DNA of 64,000 bases from Toxoplasma gondii ME49 (taxonomy: Eukaryota; Apicomplexa; Conoidasida; Eucoccidiorida; Sarcocystidae). Shown piece by piece: positions 36,713-48,701 of the stretch. A program made the translations under genes and the position numbers. Where the stretch lies: positions 5,232,183 to 5,296,182 of the forward strand of contig NC_031477.1 in the NCBI RefSeq assembly GCF_000006565.2, in the 5' to 3' direction. Under the pieces are notes generated by a model, which had not been told where the DNA came from, ran no database searches, and saw only the letters and a program-made list of their open reading frames with translations. Numbering within the stretch: position 1 is the first letter of the stretch; each line of letters begins with the position of its first letter.

Positions 36713-39700
36713 AAGTACATGCACATAAGTGCATAGATTTGTGCATGTGGAGATGCTGCCGTATCTCGATCGAAGAGTTTGTCGGTCCGACGTTGCGAGT
36801 TCCCTTTCCATTTTCCTGCAGAGTTTTCGAAGCTTTCGCCTTGTCTTACGAGGACATGGATGAGTTTCTTCGCATGCAGTTCCTTGAAGAGGGCCAGGAC
36901 GGAGACGGGGTCGGTGCTGCTGATGAGGGCGCCGAAGGCGAAGGCCTGGCGGACGGTGAGGAACATCGACAGGCCGAGGACTCCGCCGAAGAACATCAGC
37001 GTCCCGACCCAGCAGAAAGAGAGAATCGTGCAGAAGCACGCAAGCCACATAATCGCGCCGAAGTTCCGCATGAACGGTCCCGACAGCGAGCCCTCGGACA
37101 GACTAAGACCTCTGCAAACAAGCGAACGCGACGAGCGAAAGCAAACATGTGCGGAGAAAGAAGACGCAGAGCAGGTGTATAGGCGAGGCGCGGCCAACGA
37201 GGAGAGAGTGCGGGGAACAGGAAGAAAGACGCAGGGAGCGAGCGACGGAGAGGAGCAGAGAGAATACGAGGAAAGATACTCAGCAGAGCAACGCAGAGCC
37301 AGAGGGACAACAAAACGTCGCACGGAGAGACACGAGCCAACACACAGTGAAAAGAGCAAGACACAACCGACACAGAGACACTATTGTTTCTTGTTTAAAT
37401 ATCTATTTATCTATATATATATATATCTACACATACATACATTCATAATATCTATGTATATATACATATATATACATATATCTATGTATATATATATATA
37501 TATGTATACATGCAAAGTACGGCTTCCTGTTGTTGCTCTTTCCTTCTCTTTTTTCCGCATCTCCTTTTCGATTGTCGCTTCTGTACCCTTCGAAGATGAT
37601 CGGCGGGAGGAGCATGACGAAGAAGACGTCCTCGTTCATGGCGAGGACGCTGCCGAGGATCGGACCTTGCACTTTGAGGCCGAACTTTAGCACGGCTCCG
37701 ACGAGGAGACCGAGGAGCGTCGCCGCGACAGGCATCTGCAGCCAGCGAAGGTGGCACTTTCTCGAGACGTGAGAGAGGACGAGGGAGACGGAGAGGACGA
37801 GGAGAAGCGTGAGGAGACCAGCACTCAGAACCATCTCGCGTTCGTTGCTGCTCAGCTCCTCAAGCGACGCCGGCGAGGTCTCTGGCACCTCCTCGCCGGA
37901 GGCTCCCATCTGCGCAAGCGCCCCGCGTCTCCGCTTCTCCCCCATGTGATGGAGAGAGGCCTCGCCCTCGCGTGCTCCAGACTCGCGCGCCGGAAGCCAC
38001 TGGAGTGAAGACAGCGCCAGTCTCTCCTTGTCGGAGCCCTGAGACGCGAGCTTCTCCTCGGGATGCGGCGCCGCAGTCTCGCCGGCAGCGGCGAGCGACG
38101 GGAGCACTTCGAGTGGAATCGTCAGAGTCACATGATTCCCCTCCCCACTGTTCTGCTGAAACACCGCCGGGACGAAGACAGCCGCGTTGGACGGAGACGT
38201 CGAACTCACCCGAAACACTGGAGGCGGCGGCTCTTCTCGCGACTTCGAGCCTTTCTCCCCCTCCTCGCGCTCGGCGCCTCCCGCCTCGTCCTTCTCACCA
38301 TCCGGATGGTCCAAAGCGGAAGAAGGAGTCCCCTCAGTGCTAGCCGCGGGAGAACGCGTTGGCGGACTCGCGGAGGTGGAGGCAGACTCCGGTTCCGGAC
38401 GCGTCGCGGCTGTCTCCGTTTTCGCCGGATCGTTCTGGGCGCCAGACGCCTCGCCCTTCGCGCCGGAAGAAGAGACCGTCTCCGAGGCTCCCGAAGACAC
38501 ACCTGCGAGGAGTGGTGCATCCAGCGCCGCCGCAGTTGGAGAAGGACTCGGCGAGGAAGGAGACACGCTGTCTCCTTTCTGGTCTTCTGTCTTTTGCGCG
38601 TTTTCCGAGCCTCGTCCCAGCAAAAACGACATCGCTCGACTTCCAAGCGACGGAGAAGAAGAACGGGAAGAAGAAGGAGAGGAAGGAGAAGGAGAGGAAG
38701 AAGAGGAAGGAGAGGAAGGAGAGGAAGAAGGAGAGGAAGAAGAGGAGGGAGAGGAAGGAGAAGGAGAGGAAGAAGAGGAGGGAGAGGAAGAAGAGGAAGG
38801 AGAAGGAGAGGAGGAAGAAGAGGACTCTGAAGCGAGTCTTCGGTGGCGAGAGGATTCAGCGAGAGGCGAAGGAAGAGGAAGATGAGCACGCGGAAGACTC
38901 GGTGCAGAGTCTGCCGCGAGTTTCTTTGTTTCAAGAGGAAGACCTCGATGGTCGGTTTCTGATCGTGGAACTCCTTCGCACACTACAGACAGCAGGTGGA
39001 AGAGAACGAACAGCCAGAGTGTTCCGGAAACACACAGAGAGCGACAGAAACCACGCTTGATTTGCCTCGTCTTCGACACAGCTGTCGCCCTGCCTTCCAC
39101 TCTGCCTTTCCTCTCTGCCGCCTTTCGAACCCACGACAAGAAACGCCATGGAAAACGAAAATACCGCAAAAACGAGACGCGAGTTAACCGCGCGCCGTGT
39201 TCCTCCCCTGCCGCCTTTCCTCCCGTTTGACGCTTGGTGTACCTACAGTGAGAGACAGCAGGCGCATGCGGAGCAGGGGAGACACAGGCAAGAAGAGCAA
39301 CGGAAACCGAGAAGGGGGAAACAGAAAAACACGAAGGAAGACGGGAAGAAGAAGGAAAACACAAAGGGAGAGAAGATGGACCTGAGAGGATTAAAGAGGT
39401 GGAAGAGAGAGAAGAGTCGCTTGACGAGGACGGGGTTAGAGGAGAGGAAGACCGTTTCGGAGGAAAGAAGGAAGACAACGAGACAGCGAGAAACGAAGAC
39501 GGAAGGGAGTGAGGAGAGAGCGAAGACCCTCGCAGAACAGTCGAACGCGACAAAAGAGAAGCAGAAGACGAACAGGCCGCGGAAGGACACACAGAAGGAG
39601 AAAAGCGGGCTCCGCCACCATCGCCTAGTTTAAATCCAGAAAGACGTCTCCACGGTATATTGGCAGCTTCCTTCAGCTTCTCTCCATCTTGTGAGCTCTC

Positions 39701-40000
39701 CTGGGGTGATAGATGACACCTCCCGGAAGAGGACGGCTCTCTTCCGCTGTATGTACACCCGAGCGAAGATCCGCAGAGCGGCCCTCGAGGCACTGGATCC
39801 TCTTTTCCAGTCTTGCGTTTTGTGAAGGAGAGACACTCTTCGCTCGCTGCCTGTTGAGGCTCATCTGGGAGTGCGGCGAAGATGTCTTTCCCGCTGTTGT
39901 CAAGACATTTTCGTCTCTTCTCTCTCGTGAGTTCGTCAGCGAAGGAAGGAAAAGCCACTCCACGCGCCTCGACTTCGCCCAACGCTCCTTTTTCCCCCAT
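31885..40000 (-). CDS. NHE3: Na+/H+ exchanger, intracellular type (probable T. gondii NHE3)
   Basis: Cation/proton antiporter of endomembranes. Exons on the minus strand (high to low): 40000-37587, 37111-36850, 36390-36229, 35877-35782, 35541-35439, 34803-34546, 34302-34198, an unresolved stretch, about 33480-33141, and 32914-31885 (stop). Phases agree through 34198. Signatures: [33 protein letters not shown] (includes the transport Asp), [54 protein letters not shown] and GLRGAI|AFAL split by an intron. The sequence IIFEG|GLSL across the first junction fits NHE6/7/9-like members. The first exon codes for about 800 residues: charged N-terminus, a hydrophobic segment (about residue 315), Ser/Pro repeats, then the first transmembrane helices. 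The cytosolic tail is Arg/Ser-rich. ATG at 40000 is the only in-frame Met for about 450 residues. The T. gondii protein I recall here acts in the plant-like vacuole. Family firm; paralogue inferred from gene order. Confidence 0.9.
32558..32571. repeat. Palindrome GGTGTATGTACACC inside coding sequence
   Basis: 14-bp near-perfect inverted repeat in the last exchanger exon, where its minus strand codes for GVHTP. One of more than ten copies in the window. Confidence 0.7.
33000..33078. repeat. (TA)n tract in exchanger intron
   Basis: TATATA and ATGTATA blocks between the last two exchanger exons. Confidence 0.9.
37405..37505. repeat. TA/ATCTATA tract in exchanger intron
   Basis: TATATA blocks mixed with ATCTATGTA, in the intron 37112-37586. 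Confidence 0.9.
38655..38825 (-). repeat. GGAGAGGAAGAA tract coding for Ser/Pro repeats
   Basis: Purine-rich on the + strand, coding on the minus strand for blocks of Ser with regular Pro in the exchanger N-terminal region just after the hydrophobic segment. Confidence 0.85.
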
Positions 40001-40246
40001 TTTTTCGACCGGTCGAACTACCCTCTGTCCAGATTCCCCTTGTTCGTCTCTCCGATTCTCTCCTGTCTCTGCTGAAGCTGGGCGCTCTCAGAGAGAGATC
40101 CCCAAAGTTAGTGCGAAGCTGGAAAGAAGCGTTCGTCTCACGTCTCTCACATTGCCGCTCTCTCTGCAGTTGAGAGTTCCAGATTCGCGACGAGATTCAC
40201 ACTCGAAAGGTGCAGATCTCCACCGCCTGGCGCCAGGGTGTATGAG

Positions 40247-40260
40247 GGTGTCTGTACACC
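40247..40260. repeat. Palindrome GGTGTCTGTACACC upstream of exchanger gene
   Basis: About 250 bp upstream of the exchanger ATG; identical to the copy at 8405-8418 in a phospholipase intron. Confidence 0.6.
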
Positions 40261-43109
40261 TCACGCGGCGTGCTTCGATACAGACAGGGACTCAAGTCGT
40301 AGAAAATGGAGCCAAAGACGAGGTGTCTGTCCGCATCCTGATCGAGGGAGGAATGCGTCGAAGGAGTTCAGCTGTACATACACCGCAGATGGCCTTGCGA
40401 CCAACTCGCCGCATATTTGCTCAACAGGGAGACACTCCTCCTGACACCTACACACGTACAAATGCATATACGCACCTGATTGTAGTACAGAGAGGAAGAC
40501 GAAGAAAGCCTCGACACAGTCAGAAGAAGGGATACGGGCAGATGGAGTCTGGAGAAAATCCTTCGTCAGGGGGGAGGCAGGGCGAGGGCGCCGGCGCTTT
40601 TGAGTGTCTGCGGCCTCAGGCGCGTGGTTTTTTTCGCTTGCGTGCATGCACGGAGGGAGGCTCGAAACCTATCGACACCACAGCACTTCAGTTTTCCGGG
40701 GAGGCAAGAAACTGGAAGACGGCGCAGGGCTGTGACCCAGTCGGCGGTTCCGGCTTGTGCGGAAGACCCCGGCGACAGAACGCTTGCTCGTCCAGACAGA
40801 GCGGCAGGACACACAGGGTGGACGTAGAAAGAAGGGAGAAAGGAGAGGAAAGACGCAGAAAAAGACGGAGAAGGCGAGGATGGAAGGGAGCGATGACCAG
40901 CTGGCTAGGAGGGAGGAGCCCTCGTCAGCAGAGAGACGGAGACACAACGGCGAGAGCAAGCGCGCGAGCAAGAAGGGACAGACAGAAACGGACAGAAAGT
41001 CTAGACGGTTCTTTTTCTTTCACGAGGAGAGAGAGAAGCCGAGAAGAAGACAATCCAGAAAACCGTCTTGCCCTCTCGCTCTTCCGGGACCGACGAGAAA
41101 AGAAAACGAGACCCGCAGCAGACTCCGAAAACCTCAGAAGTGTACATGCACCCCTCCCGCTATCTTTCGCCGTCGATCTTCGTTGAATTTCCGCAGGAAA
41201 AACTGGATTTTTCTCACCGTGTTCTTTTTTCTCGCACAGCTCTCAGAAGACACCTGCCGCGTGAGTCGCCACCAGAGACTGACAGCGAGAAAAAGACCCC
41301 TGCAACATCAGCTTGCTCTGCTTTCGGCTCCACTGTACGTACACCTTGCGAGTGCTCGCTCGGCTGTTACGTCTCGGTCCGAGGCTTGGCAGAAGCCAGT
41401 CTCCACACAAACAGAAGAAAGCCTGCGTTTTCAGATAAGAATTCGTTCCTTTTCCTCATGGCTCGACGAAGGACAACTGTCTTTCGCTTGTGAGGCAGAA
41501 ACCTAGCGGAAACCAAATCCGTTTTATTACACAAATCGATGTATGCCGTTCACGCGCCTCTCCGAGAGACTGCGACAGAAAAAGAGTAGGTGAACGAGGA
41601 CTCTCGACTTGGTATTTCGAAAAGACTCACATATTTTTGACTGTAGCTGAAGGCGAAAGAGTCTCGAGTCCCCGTTCTTCGCGCGTGTGTCCGAGTCGAG
41701 GGCGTCTCTGGACCTCGCTCTAAAGCACGTCATCTGCACTTGGCATAGTCTTAACGCGAAAAGACGTGAAAACCGAGATTCAGACACTCTGTTCTTGAGG
41801 AGAGAAGTGGAAGGCAGAAAGAAGAGGCTCTCAGGGCTCTCTGTTTTGCGCTATTCTCTCTCTCTCTCTACATATATATATATATATATACATATCCTGT
41901 ACTGCACACAGACGACGTAGGATTTCGGAGACTCCATTGCAAGAGAGAGAACTGCATTCAGGTTTCAAAGTAGGCGCAGAGTTCTTCTGTGTCCTGAATC
42001 CTGTTTGACTGTGTGTTCATGTCAGCCTCGGAGTGTCTCGACACCCGGTTCCTTTCTTCGTTGTTGAGCGGCATGCAGCTGGAGAGTGCTCCACTGGCGC
42101 TTTCAGCCTTTGTGTCTGCCTTTGTGTCTGTGAAGAGATCTCTATCGCTTTGCTCGTGTACCGTTTGTTCCACGCTGCCTCTGAGTTTCCTTCTCCTCTC
42201 TCTGTAACTGCTGCGCGTCCTGTGTTCGTCGCGACCGCAGCGCTAGCGGTGAACTTTGGAAGTCTCGCACCTTCGAGAGACCTGACCGCCGCGCGGAAGC
42301 CGAGCGGACCGACGGGGAAGAAGCGTGACCCCCCCTCGAAAACAGTGCGAAATCCACGACTTCCTTTTTTTAGCAGACCTGTGCGCTACGAACGGTGAGA
42401 AGAAGCCGGTCTGCAGCTTCTCTCCCTCGTGGTGACAGCCGCGAGAGGCGTCTCCCAGAGTCTGCGTTTTTTCGGGGGTTCGCACCTCTCTCGCCCACAC
42501 ATTGGACTGTCCGTCGACCTGGACCACCGAGATGTGAAAAACTACTTTTCATGTGCTAGTCGGATCACTAACGTCGTCCTGGGAGGAATCATCTCTGAGA
42601 CAGGACTCTTTTTTTGTTCTGGGGAGTGCGTCTGCGGGCCTCACGTCCACTCTCTTCGGACCGCGACAAATGAAAGGGAACGTAGCCTACGTGTCTCCTG
42701 CAAACAGCCGGAAGAACTCCTTCCACACTGTCTGAACCTGCCGCAGAAACGAGATGGAGGAACGACAGAACGGCTAAAAAGAGCCGCTCAAACCGAAGAA
42801 ACAACCGCGTTCAGCAAACGAGGTCTGGAGAAGAAAAAAAAGACAAGGGGAAAAGAAAGCAACGGCGGAAACGCAGACTTCGGAGCGAGATCGACAGAGG
42901 CCAAGATGCCAACGGACAACAGGGAAGACTCCCGGACCCATTCGCCCCGGATCCGCACGCGTTGGAGATCAAAAAAAGCGCTGGAATCGCGGAACTCCAC
43001 AACTGTTATTCAACACAGTTTCCTCCCCACCCACTTCCCCTAACTTCGAACAAATGTCCTTTCTTCTCATGACCGAATAACACGGCTTAAATCTTGGAAA
43101 TTCACACTG

Positions 43110-43190
43110 ATACACACACACACACATATATATATATATGCATATATGTATATGTATATATAAATGTTTATATATAAATGTTTATATGTA

Positions 43191-43231
<41 letters not shown>

Positions 43232-43245
43232 GTGTATGTACATAT
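43110..43245. repeat. (TA)n tract just 3' of Mg2+ channel stop codon
   Basis: TATATA, ATGTTTATATATA and CACACA blocks starting about 50 bp past the stop codon of the minus-strand channel gene, so probably in its 3' UTR. Confidence 0.85.
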
Positions 43246-43291
43246 CGATGGACATAGTCACCGAGGCTGGTCTTTGGAGTCCGCGTGAGGG

Positions 43292-46200
43292 TCAGAGCTT
43301 TTGCCTCTTGAACCATATGTAGACGAGCACGACTGTGGCGAGACTGAGGACAGCGACGACGAGCGAAATCGCCCAGAAGGCGTTCTCCTCTTCTTCCCAT
43401 CCACTGCGGATGTTCATGCCAAAAAGTCCTGCAAAAGCTGCAATGCCGGAAAAGAGGACTCCGATGATGTCCAGCGCGAGTTCGCTCTTCAGAAAGGCGT
43501 TTCGAATCGACGCCAGATGCAACTCCATGAGCTGCAGGGCGTCGTCCAGCGCCTCATCCCGGCGAAGGATTGACTGAACAGACGCGACGCAGAAGTCTCA
43601 CACGCTCTCAGAGAGTCAAGGAAGGGAGGAGAGGTCAACCGTGGGGGAAAACGCGTCGGAGGCATAAAAAAAGAGAAGCGCCTGCGGAACGCGTTAAGCA
43701 AGAGGATGCAAGCCGCTGGAAGCCTTTGTTTACCGTTCGCTCTCGAGACACCCAGCGCATGCAAACGTCCCCTCTCTCCCTCTTGAACGAAGGAGAGAGA
43801 GACTTTTTGATTCGTTTTACAGTGGACTTTTCTACTCACAGAGTGCTCCTTCGAAGGTCTCCGGGAAGAATGCTCTCCTACAAGTTCGACCTCTAGCTCG
43901 CAGATGTGTGAGATTCGCAGGCGCAGGCTCTAGGGACGGAGAATAGTCTCTCTGTTCGGACGTCTGTCTGCAGTTCTCACCTGCAACAGCGCGTCGATTT
44001 CCTGTTGGTAGCATTCGAGGAGAATTTCCACTTCCTCTGCATGCGCGTTGCGCGAGGGCCTCTCCCACTCCTTCTCGTGCTCCCAGAAACGACTCACTTG
44101 CAGACGCCGCAAGTCGTCTTCGGAGTCTAGCAACTCGCGCAGAGCTTGGTCGATCCCTCGAGCCTTGTCGCGGACGCAACCCAGCCGCCGACGCAAATCC
44201 CCAACCTAGCACCGAGAGAGAAGAGAAGGCAAGACACGGTGGACAAGAACGGAGAAAAGGCACAGAGAAAAGAAAGCGAGAAGAAAGGGTGAGAGAAAGC
44301 GAGAAGAAAGAGCGAGAAGAGGAGAGAGAAGAGAGAGACAACGAGAAGAAGAGCGAGAACAAGCGGAAAAGAGGAAACGCCTCACGTAAGGGCGCCAAGT
44401 CGAGAAGCAAACAAAAGCCCCCTTAAAAGAGCAACCGACAAGGTGACTGTTCTTCCTGCCATCACACTTCCTTTTCTTCACGCAGTCCCCTTACTTCCCT
44501 TTTCTTTTTCACTCTACCTTCTCTCTTCTTCGTCTGCTGCCTCTCAGTCTTCCTCTTCTTATGCTCGCTCTGTCTTTCCACTCGTCTCTTTCTCTTCTCT
44601 TGTCTCCGCTGTTCTCCTCGCTTTACCTTCCGTAGCTTGCGCGTGCTGCTTGGCTGTTCGTGAATAAACCGCAGGAGATTTGTCGACGCGAGGGAAATGG
44701 GCTCCAACTCGCTCTTGAGGGCGTCACACACCTGAAAAGTTTTTCCAGAGCGACGCGCGAAAGATTCAAAGATGCTGCCCTCCTCAGTCGCAACTTCCCC
44801 TGCTTCTGTGAAGGACGTCCCTCACGCAGATGGAAGCAGCCACCTGTCGACCAAGATATGAATTCATCTCTCTGGCACCTCTCGAAACCTCCACCTCGAC
44901 TCTCCATCTCCATCCGCTATCTCCATCCGCTATCTCCATCCACTATCTCCATCCACTATCTCCGTCGACCTCTCTCGGTAGAGATATCTGGATCCCTCTC
45001 TGCACATATTGATACACGTATATACTCATATACATATACATATATACATATATACATATATACATATATATAGATAGATATATATGCATGTGTATATATG
45101 TATAAATGTATGGAAATGCATATGTATACTATTAAATCGCTGCCGTGTTCCCGACGACAAGTGCACTGCCTGACGTCGCCTGCGTCAAATACCTGCAAAC
45201 GGTAGAGAAAAACGGCGTTGTCTGCAGATCCCGGGAGACGCAGAGAGTCTCTTTCTCTCGCGTTCCTCGTCGCGACAAAGAGAGAAAACCGCGTCTTCTT
45301 ACGTGGACGAGAATCGCCTCGAGAGCCACAAATTCGAAGGGTCCGTCGCCCGCGTCTCCACTTGCGGCCGAGAGACGAACCAGCTTGGTGAGGAGCTTGT
45401 GCTCGTTTTCGTCTTTCTCCTCTCCCCAAAAGAAGCCGCACTCCTCAGCGGGGCTCTCTGCACTCGACACCGTCTGAAGCACAGGGCAAGCGGAGACGGT
45501 CTTGAGACAACGTGAGAGTTTAAGAGAGCGGAGACGGAAACACACAGAGAAGAAAGAAGCAACCGAGGAGAACAAACCAGAAATTCTTCCTCCTTTCCCC
45601 CCTTTTCTATCTTCCTCGCTTCGTCTGCTGTCTCCCGACCTCGTCTTCGAGTTTAGGCGTCCAGGCGAGGCAGTCTTCCGTCCACTCGCGGCGGCTGCGG
45701 CTTCGCGCCTGTTCCTCGCGCTCCCGATTGTCTCCGCCTTCGTTCGCAGCTTCATTTTCTCCACAGCGTCGAGCTGTTTTCCCCTGGCGTTGCTCGCGCA
45801 CACCGCCGCCCCGGCCTCTCCGTTTCGCCTGCTCTTCGCGCCGACCTTCCTCCCTTTCGGCCAGAAGAAGAGGCTCTTCCGCGACGGCGGGTGTCCCCTC
45901 GCCTCCGACCGCGGTCGCGGAGCCTTGGGCTCCACAGCGGTGCCGCGCCCGCACGCTCCAGGCGCCGTCCTCCTCGAGGAGGGACGATGCGGACTCCCTC
46001 GGGCGCAGAGCAGGAGGCCGAAAAAACGAATGCGAACTCGAAGAAGAGGGGAGAGAGGAAGAGGGAAGAGAAGACGAGGGATGAGAAGCGAAGGGAGACG
46101 CCGAGCCGAGAGGCGCTTGCGAGAAGACCCGCGAAAACGAGAAGAATTTCGGGGAACCGTGCGAAACGTGCAGAGAAGAAGGAGGATGGTTGGGTGCGCT

Positions 46201-48701
46201 CTCGGTGTCCGAGGAAAGAAGGAGAATCCGAGAACATAAAAGAATGCACTTCACGTACGGCAGGTTTACGAGTACGCAGTTCCGTCGCAGCTCGACGCTC
46301 GGCCGCTGCGCCGCGCATCTGCAAAAGGCGAACGCATGCGCACACGCTTTTTTCGCAAATGGAGAGAAATCCAATCGCGTTTACAGAGCAACGTCTCTGC
46401 GCATGCCCAGGAAGACTCTGACACACACGGCGCTGCATGCACGCTCACATACACTTGAATTCGCGCATCGAGAGGTTTGTGCGCCGCCTTCAGCTTCAGC
46501 ACATCTGGTTTTTCCTTTCTTTCCGACTTGAGTGTCGGGTGCATGCGGAGGGACTCGCGCGCTTCGCATGCAGTGAAAAAAGCGCTGACCTTCCGATCAC
46601 TTGTCGCAGATCTCGCAACTTCAACGCGCCAACTGCGGCGTCCTCCACCACTCCGCGGCGATTGTGCGAATGCACGAGTCTGAAGAAAAAAACTCTTCCG
46701 CATGTCTGTCCGTTGTTCCGACTCTTCTCACGGGTCCCGCTTAGCGAAAACGTAAACGCAAGGATCTCTGAGTAAGAGAATCGAAGCGGTCGTCTCTTCC
46801 AAGGAAACAACTGCGCATGCACAGACGTAAGACACCCTGCGAGCTCTTTACATCTGCAGACGCGAACGCGCGTATCTCCAAAGATACCCGCGTGAGGATC
46901 TATCTGCGCATGCGGGGCTGCAGATGTTCGAAGTTCACACCTGTGTTGCTCCAGGAGACTCTTTGCTGCCTCCACACAGTTTCTTTTCTGATGCGCGGTG
47001 AGCTAGCTAGCTCTTCACAAACAAGTGTACATGCGCATCGGTCCCGTTGAGAGAAGACATCGCATGGTTCACCTGAACGGATTTCCACTTTCGACAGAGC
47101 AACAAAAGCAAGAGCGACCGGCGTGTCTCCACATTCACTCATATCCATACATCCCTCTATATTTATAAATGCATGCGCTGTTCCCTTGAGTGATTATCCA
47201 CGCGAGACATTTCCCCCAAAGCCTGCAAAAATGCACATGCAAACGCAGGCTGCGTCCAGCGTGAGGCTGTGAGATGCCGAGGAGAGAAACTTCTTTTTTT
47301 TACCGGAGAAGCTCCGAAGTCTGCAAGAGGTGCCGCCTGCAAGTCCCGCGAGCGATTTCGAGCACCTGCAAGCGCCGGACGCGCGACGCCGCTTGGCTCA
47401 CAGCAGGGCGGCTCTTCGGTATCTGAGGAAGAACGGGCAAGGACTCGGAAAAAAAGAGTCAACAAGGCGGAGAAACCGTCTCGCACACGACAAGCCACAA
47501 CTCAACGCATCACCCCAAAACGCGAGGCAGACGAAGCGAAACATGACGCCGCGGAGACGCGGGAACCTTGCAGCCGTCAAGCCTCTTCGGGGAAGAGACT
47601 GGTGTGAACATGGGGAAAGACATCGAAGACATGAGAGAGAACGCAGTCGACGCCGAGAAGAACACCGCGAGACACAGGGACAGCCACACCAACAGCCGGG
47701 AGGGCGAGAAGAGAGAGAAGGCCGCGAAGGCCTGGCGTTTTTTTCGGTCGCCCGCTCCTCCCGGGTGTGCTGTGTGTATGCGTTTGTTTCGCCTGTGAGC
47801 TCTCGGCTCTTCTCTGCGTTTGTGTTCTCACTTGAAAAGAGTTCGGCGTCGCTGCATGCGAAGCCTCGCCGCCGCCCGGCGCAGGCGCCCCCGCGCGGCG
47901 CCAAGAGTAGAAGCAGGCAGCATGCGGCGAGCGCGGCTGCGAGACGGAGATTTCGGAGCCAGCGGGGGGAGAGAGGAGAGGCACATCGAGGCGCGGATTT
48001 TCAGAAGGAAGCAGACAGCGTTCGTCTGCAGTTCGCTCTTCAGCCGGAAAGACTTTGTAGGGAGGAAACGGCGTCCTCGCCATCGAGGCTGCGGCAGCGT
48101 CCTTGTGCAGCGAAGAGAGACTCGGAGACCCGTGAGCCGGCGCAGAGGAGAGACGCGGAGAAGACAGATGTCGAGAAGCAGAGAGGCCACCGGAAGAAGA
48201 GTGAACAGACGACGGATCCGAGGAACTTCTGTCTCCACGCCTGGAGAGAGAGACGTCGCAGGCGAAGGGCGCAAACGGACTCGCGTCGTAGACCGAAGGA
48301 GACAGGGAAGAGAGGGAAGAAGAGGAGACGAGAGGCGAGGCAATCGAAGGGACGAGAGAAGAGGAAGGAGAGAGGCGAGAAGGGGAGAGGTCTGCGCTCT
48401 CGGATGTCTCTACAGCGCCTCTTTTTCCGTTCGAGTTGTTTCCTTCCTCAGACACAGAGGAAGACACCACTCGCGAGTCATCTGCGTCGGCCTGCGCTTC
48501 ATCCGCCTCGTCTCCGTCTGCTTTCTCTGTGTTCTCCCCTGAGTCTCGGCCGCGAAGAGAGGACACAAGAGGAGAGCGCTTCTCCGACCTGTTGCTCGCG
48601 CCCTCTCTCGCCAGACCTCGTTCTGTCTCCTCTGCTCCAGAGTCTCTGTTCCTCGCCGCTCCTTTCTCCTCCACCTCGCCCGGGGCTCGACGGCGTGCCA
48701 T
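43292..48701 (-). CDS. MRS2/CorA-type Mg2+ channel
   Basis: Pentameric Mg2+ channel of the MRS2 family, with two C-terminal membrane helices; mitochondrial in most eukaryotes, location here unknown. Exons (minus, high to low): 48701-47832, 47365-47304, 46679-46590, 46318 to about 45640, 45473-45303, 44731-44627, 44205-43981 and 43573-43292. All junctions with known ends match in phase. Landmarks in order: FQ|VLEIARGTC..LLR|LVHSHNRRG; ALKLRDLRQVIG; VELRRNCVLVNLPYVKCILL; PFEFVALEAILVH|VCDALKSELEPI; STRKLRK|VGDLRRRLG; ALRELLDSEDDLRRLQ; EEVEILLECYQQEIDALLQ; then ALDIIGVLFSGIAAFAGLFGMNI with the selectivity GMN, an acidic loop (WEEEENAF) and a second helix ending KRQKL. The start is placed at ATG 48701, the first in-frame Met; the longer upstream frame begins without ATG in a GA repeat. 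About 200 charged low-complexity residues interrupt the N-domain in the 46318 exon. Confidence 0.9.
44908..44959. repeat. 13-bp tandem repeat CTCCATCCRCTAT x4
   Basis: Four contiguous units, the first two with G and the last two with A at the variable base, followed by a partial unit. It lies in the Mg2+ channel intron 44732-45302. Confidence 0.85.
45010..45090. repeat. ATATACAT tract in Mg2+ channel intron
   Basis: Regular ATATACAT repeats passing into TAGATAGATATA, in the same intron as the 13-bp repeat. Confidence 0.85.

Larger units (their letters stand above)
40001..43291. other. Intergenic: exchanger promoter/5' UTR and Mg2+ channel 3' flank
   Basis: The upstream region of the minus-strand exchanger meets the 3' end of the minus-strand Mg2+ channel. 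Several open frames exist but none has a domain or a good splice/phase structure. Four copies of the 14-bp GGTGTANNTACACC-type palindrome lie here (40247, 40371, 41139, 41332). TA tracts at 41870-41891 and 43110-43245. Confidence 0.6.

Noticed and set aside
38063..39060. Three overlapping plus-strand open frames opposite the exchanger N-terminus
   Set aside because: They are Arg/Glu shadows of the minus-strand Ser/Pro-coding repeat. The minus strand has the ATG, the membrane helices and the spliced continuation.
42429..43043. 205-codon plus-strand frame between exchanger and Mg2+ channel
   Set aside because: No domain, no splice support, antisense to the likely 3' UTR of the Mg2+ channel, and charged low complexity in its second half.
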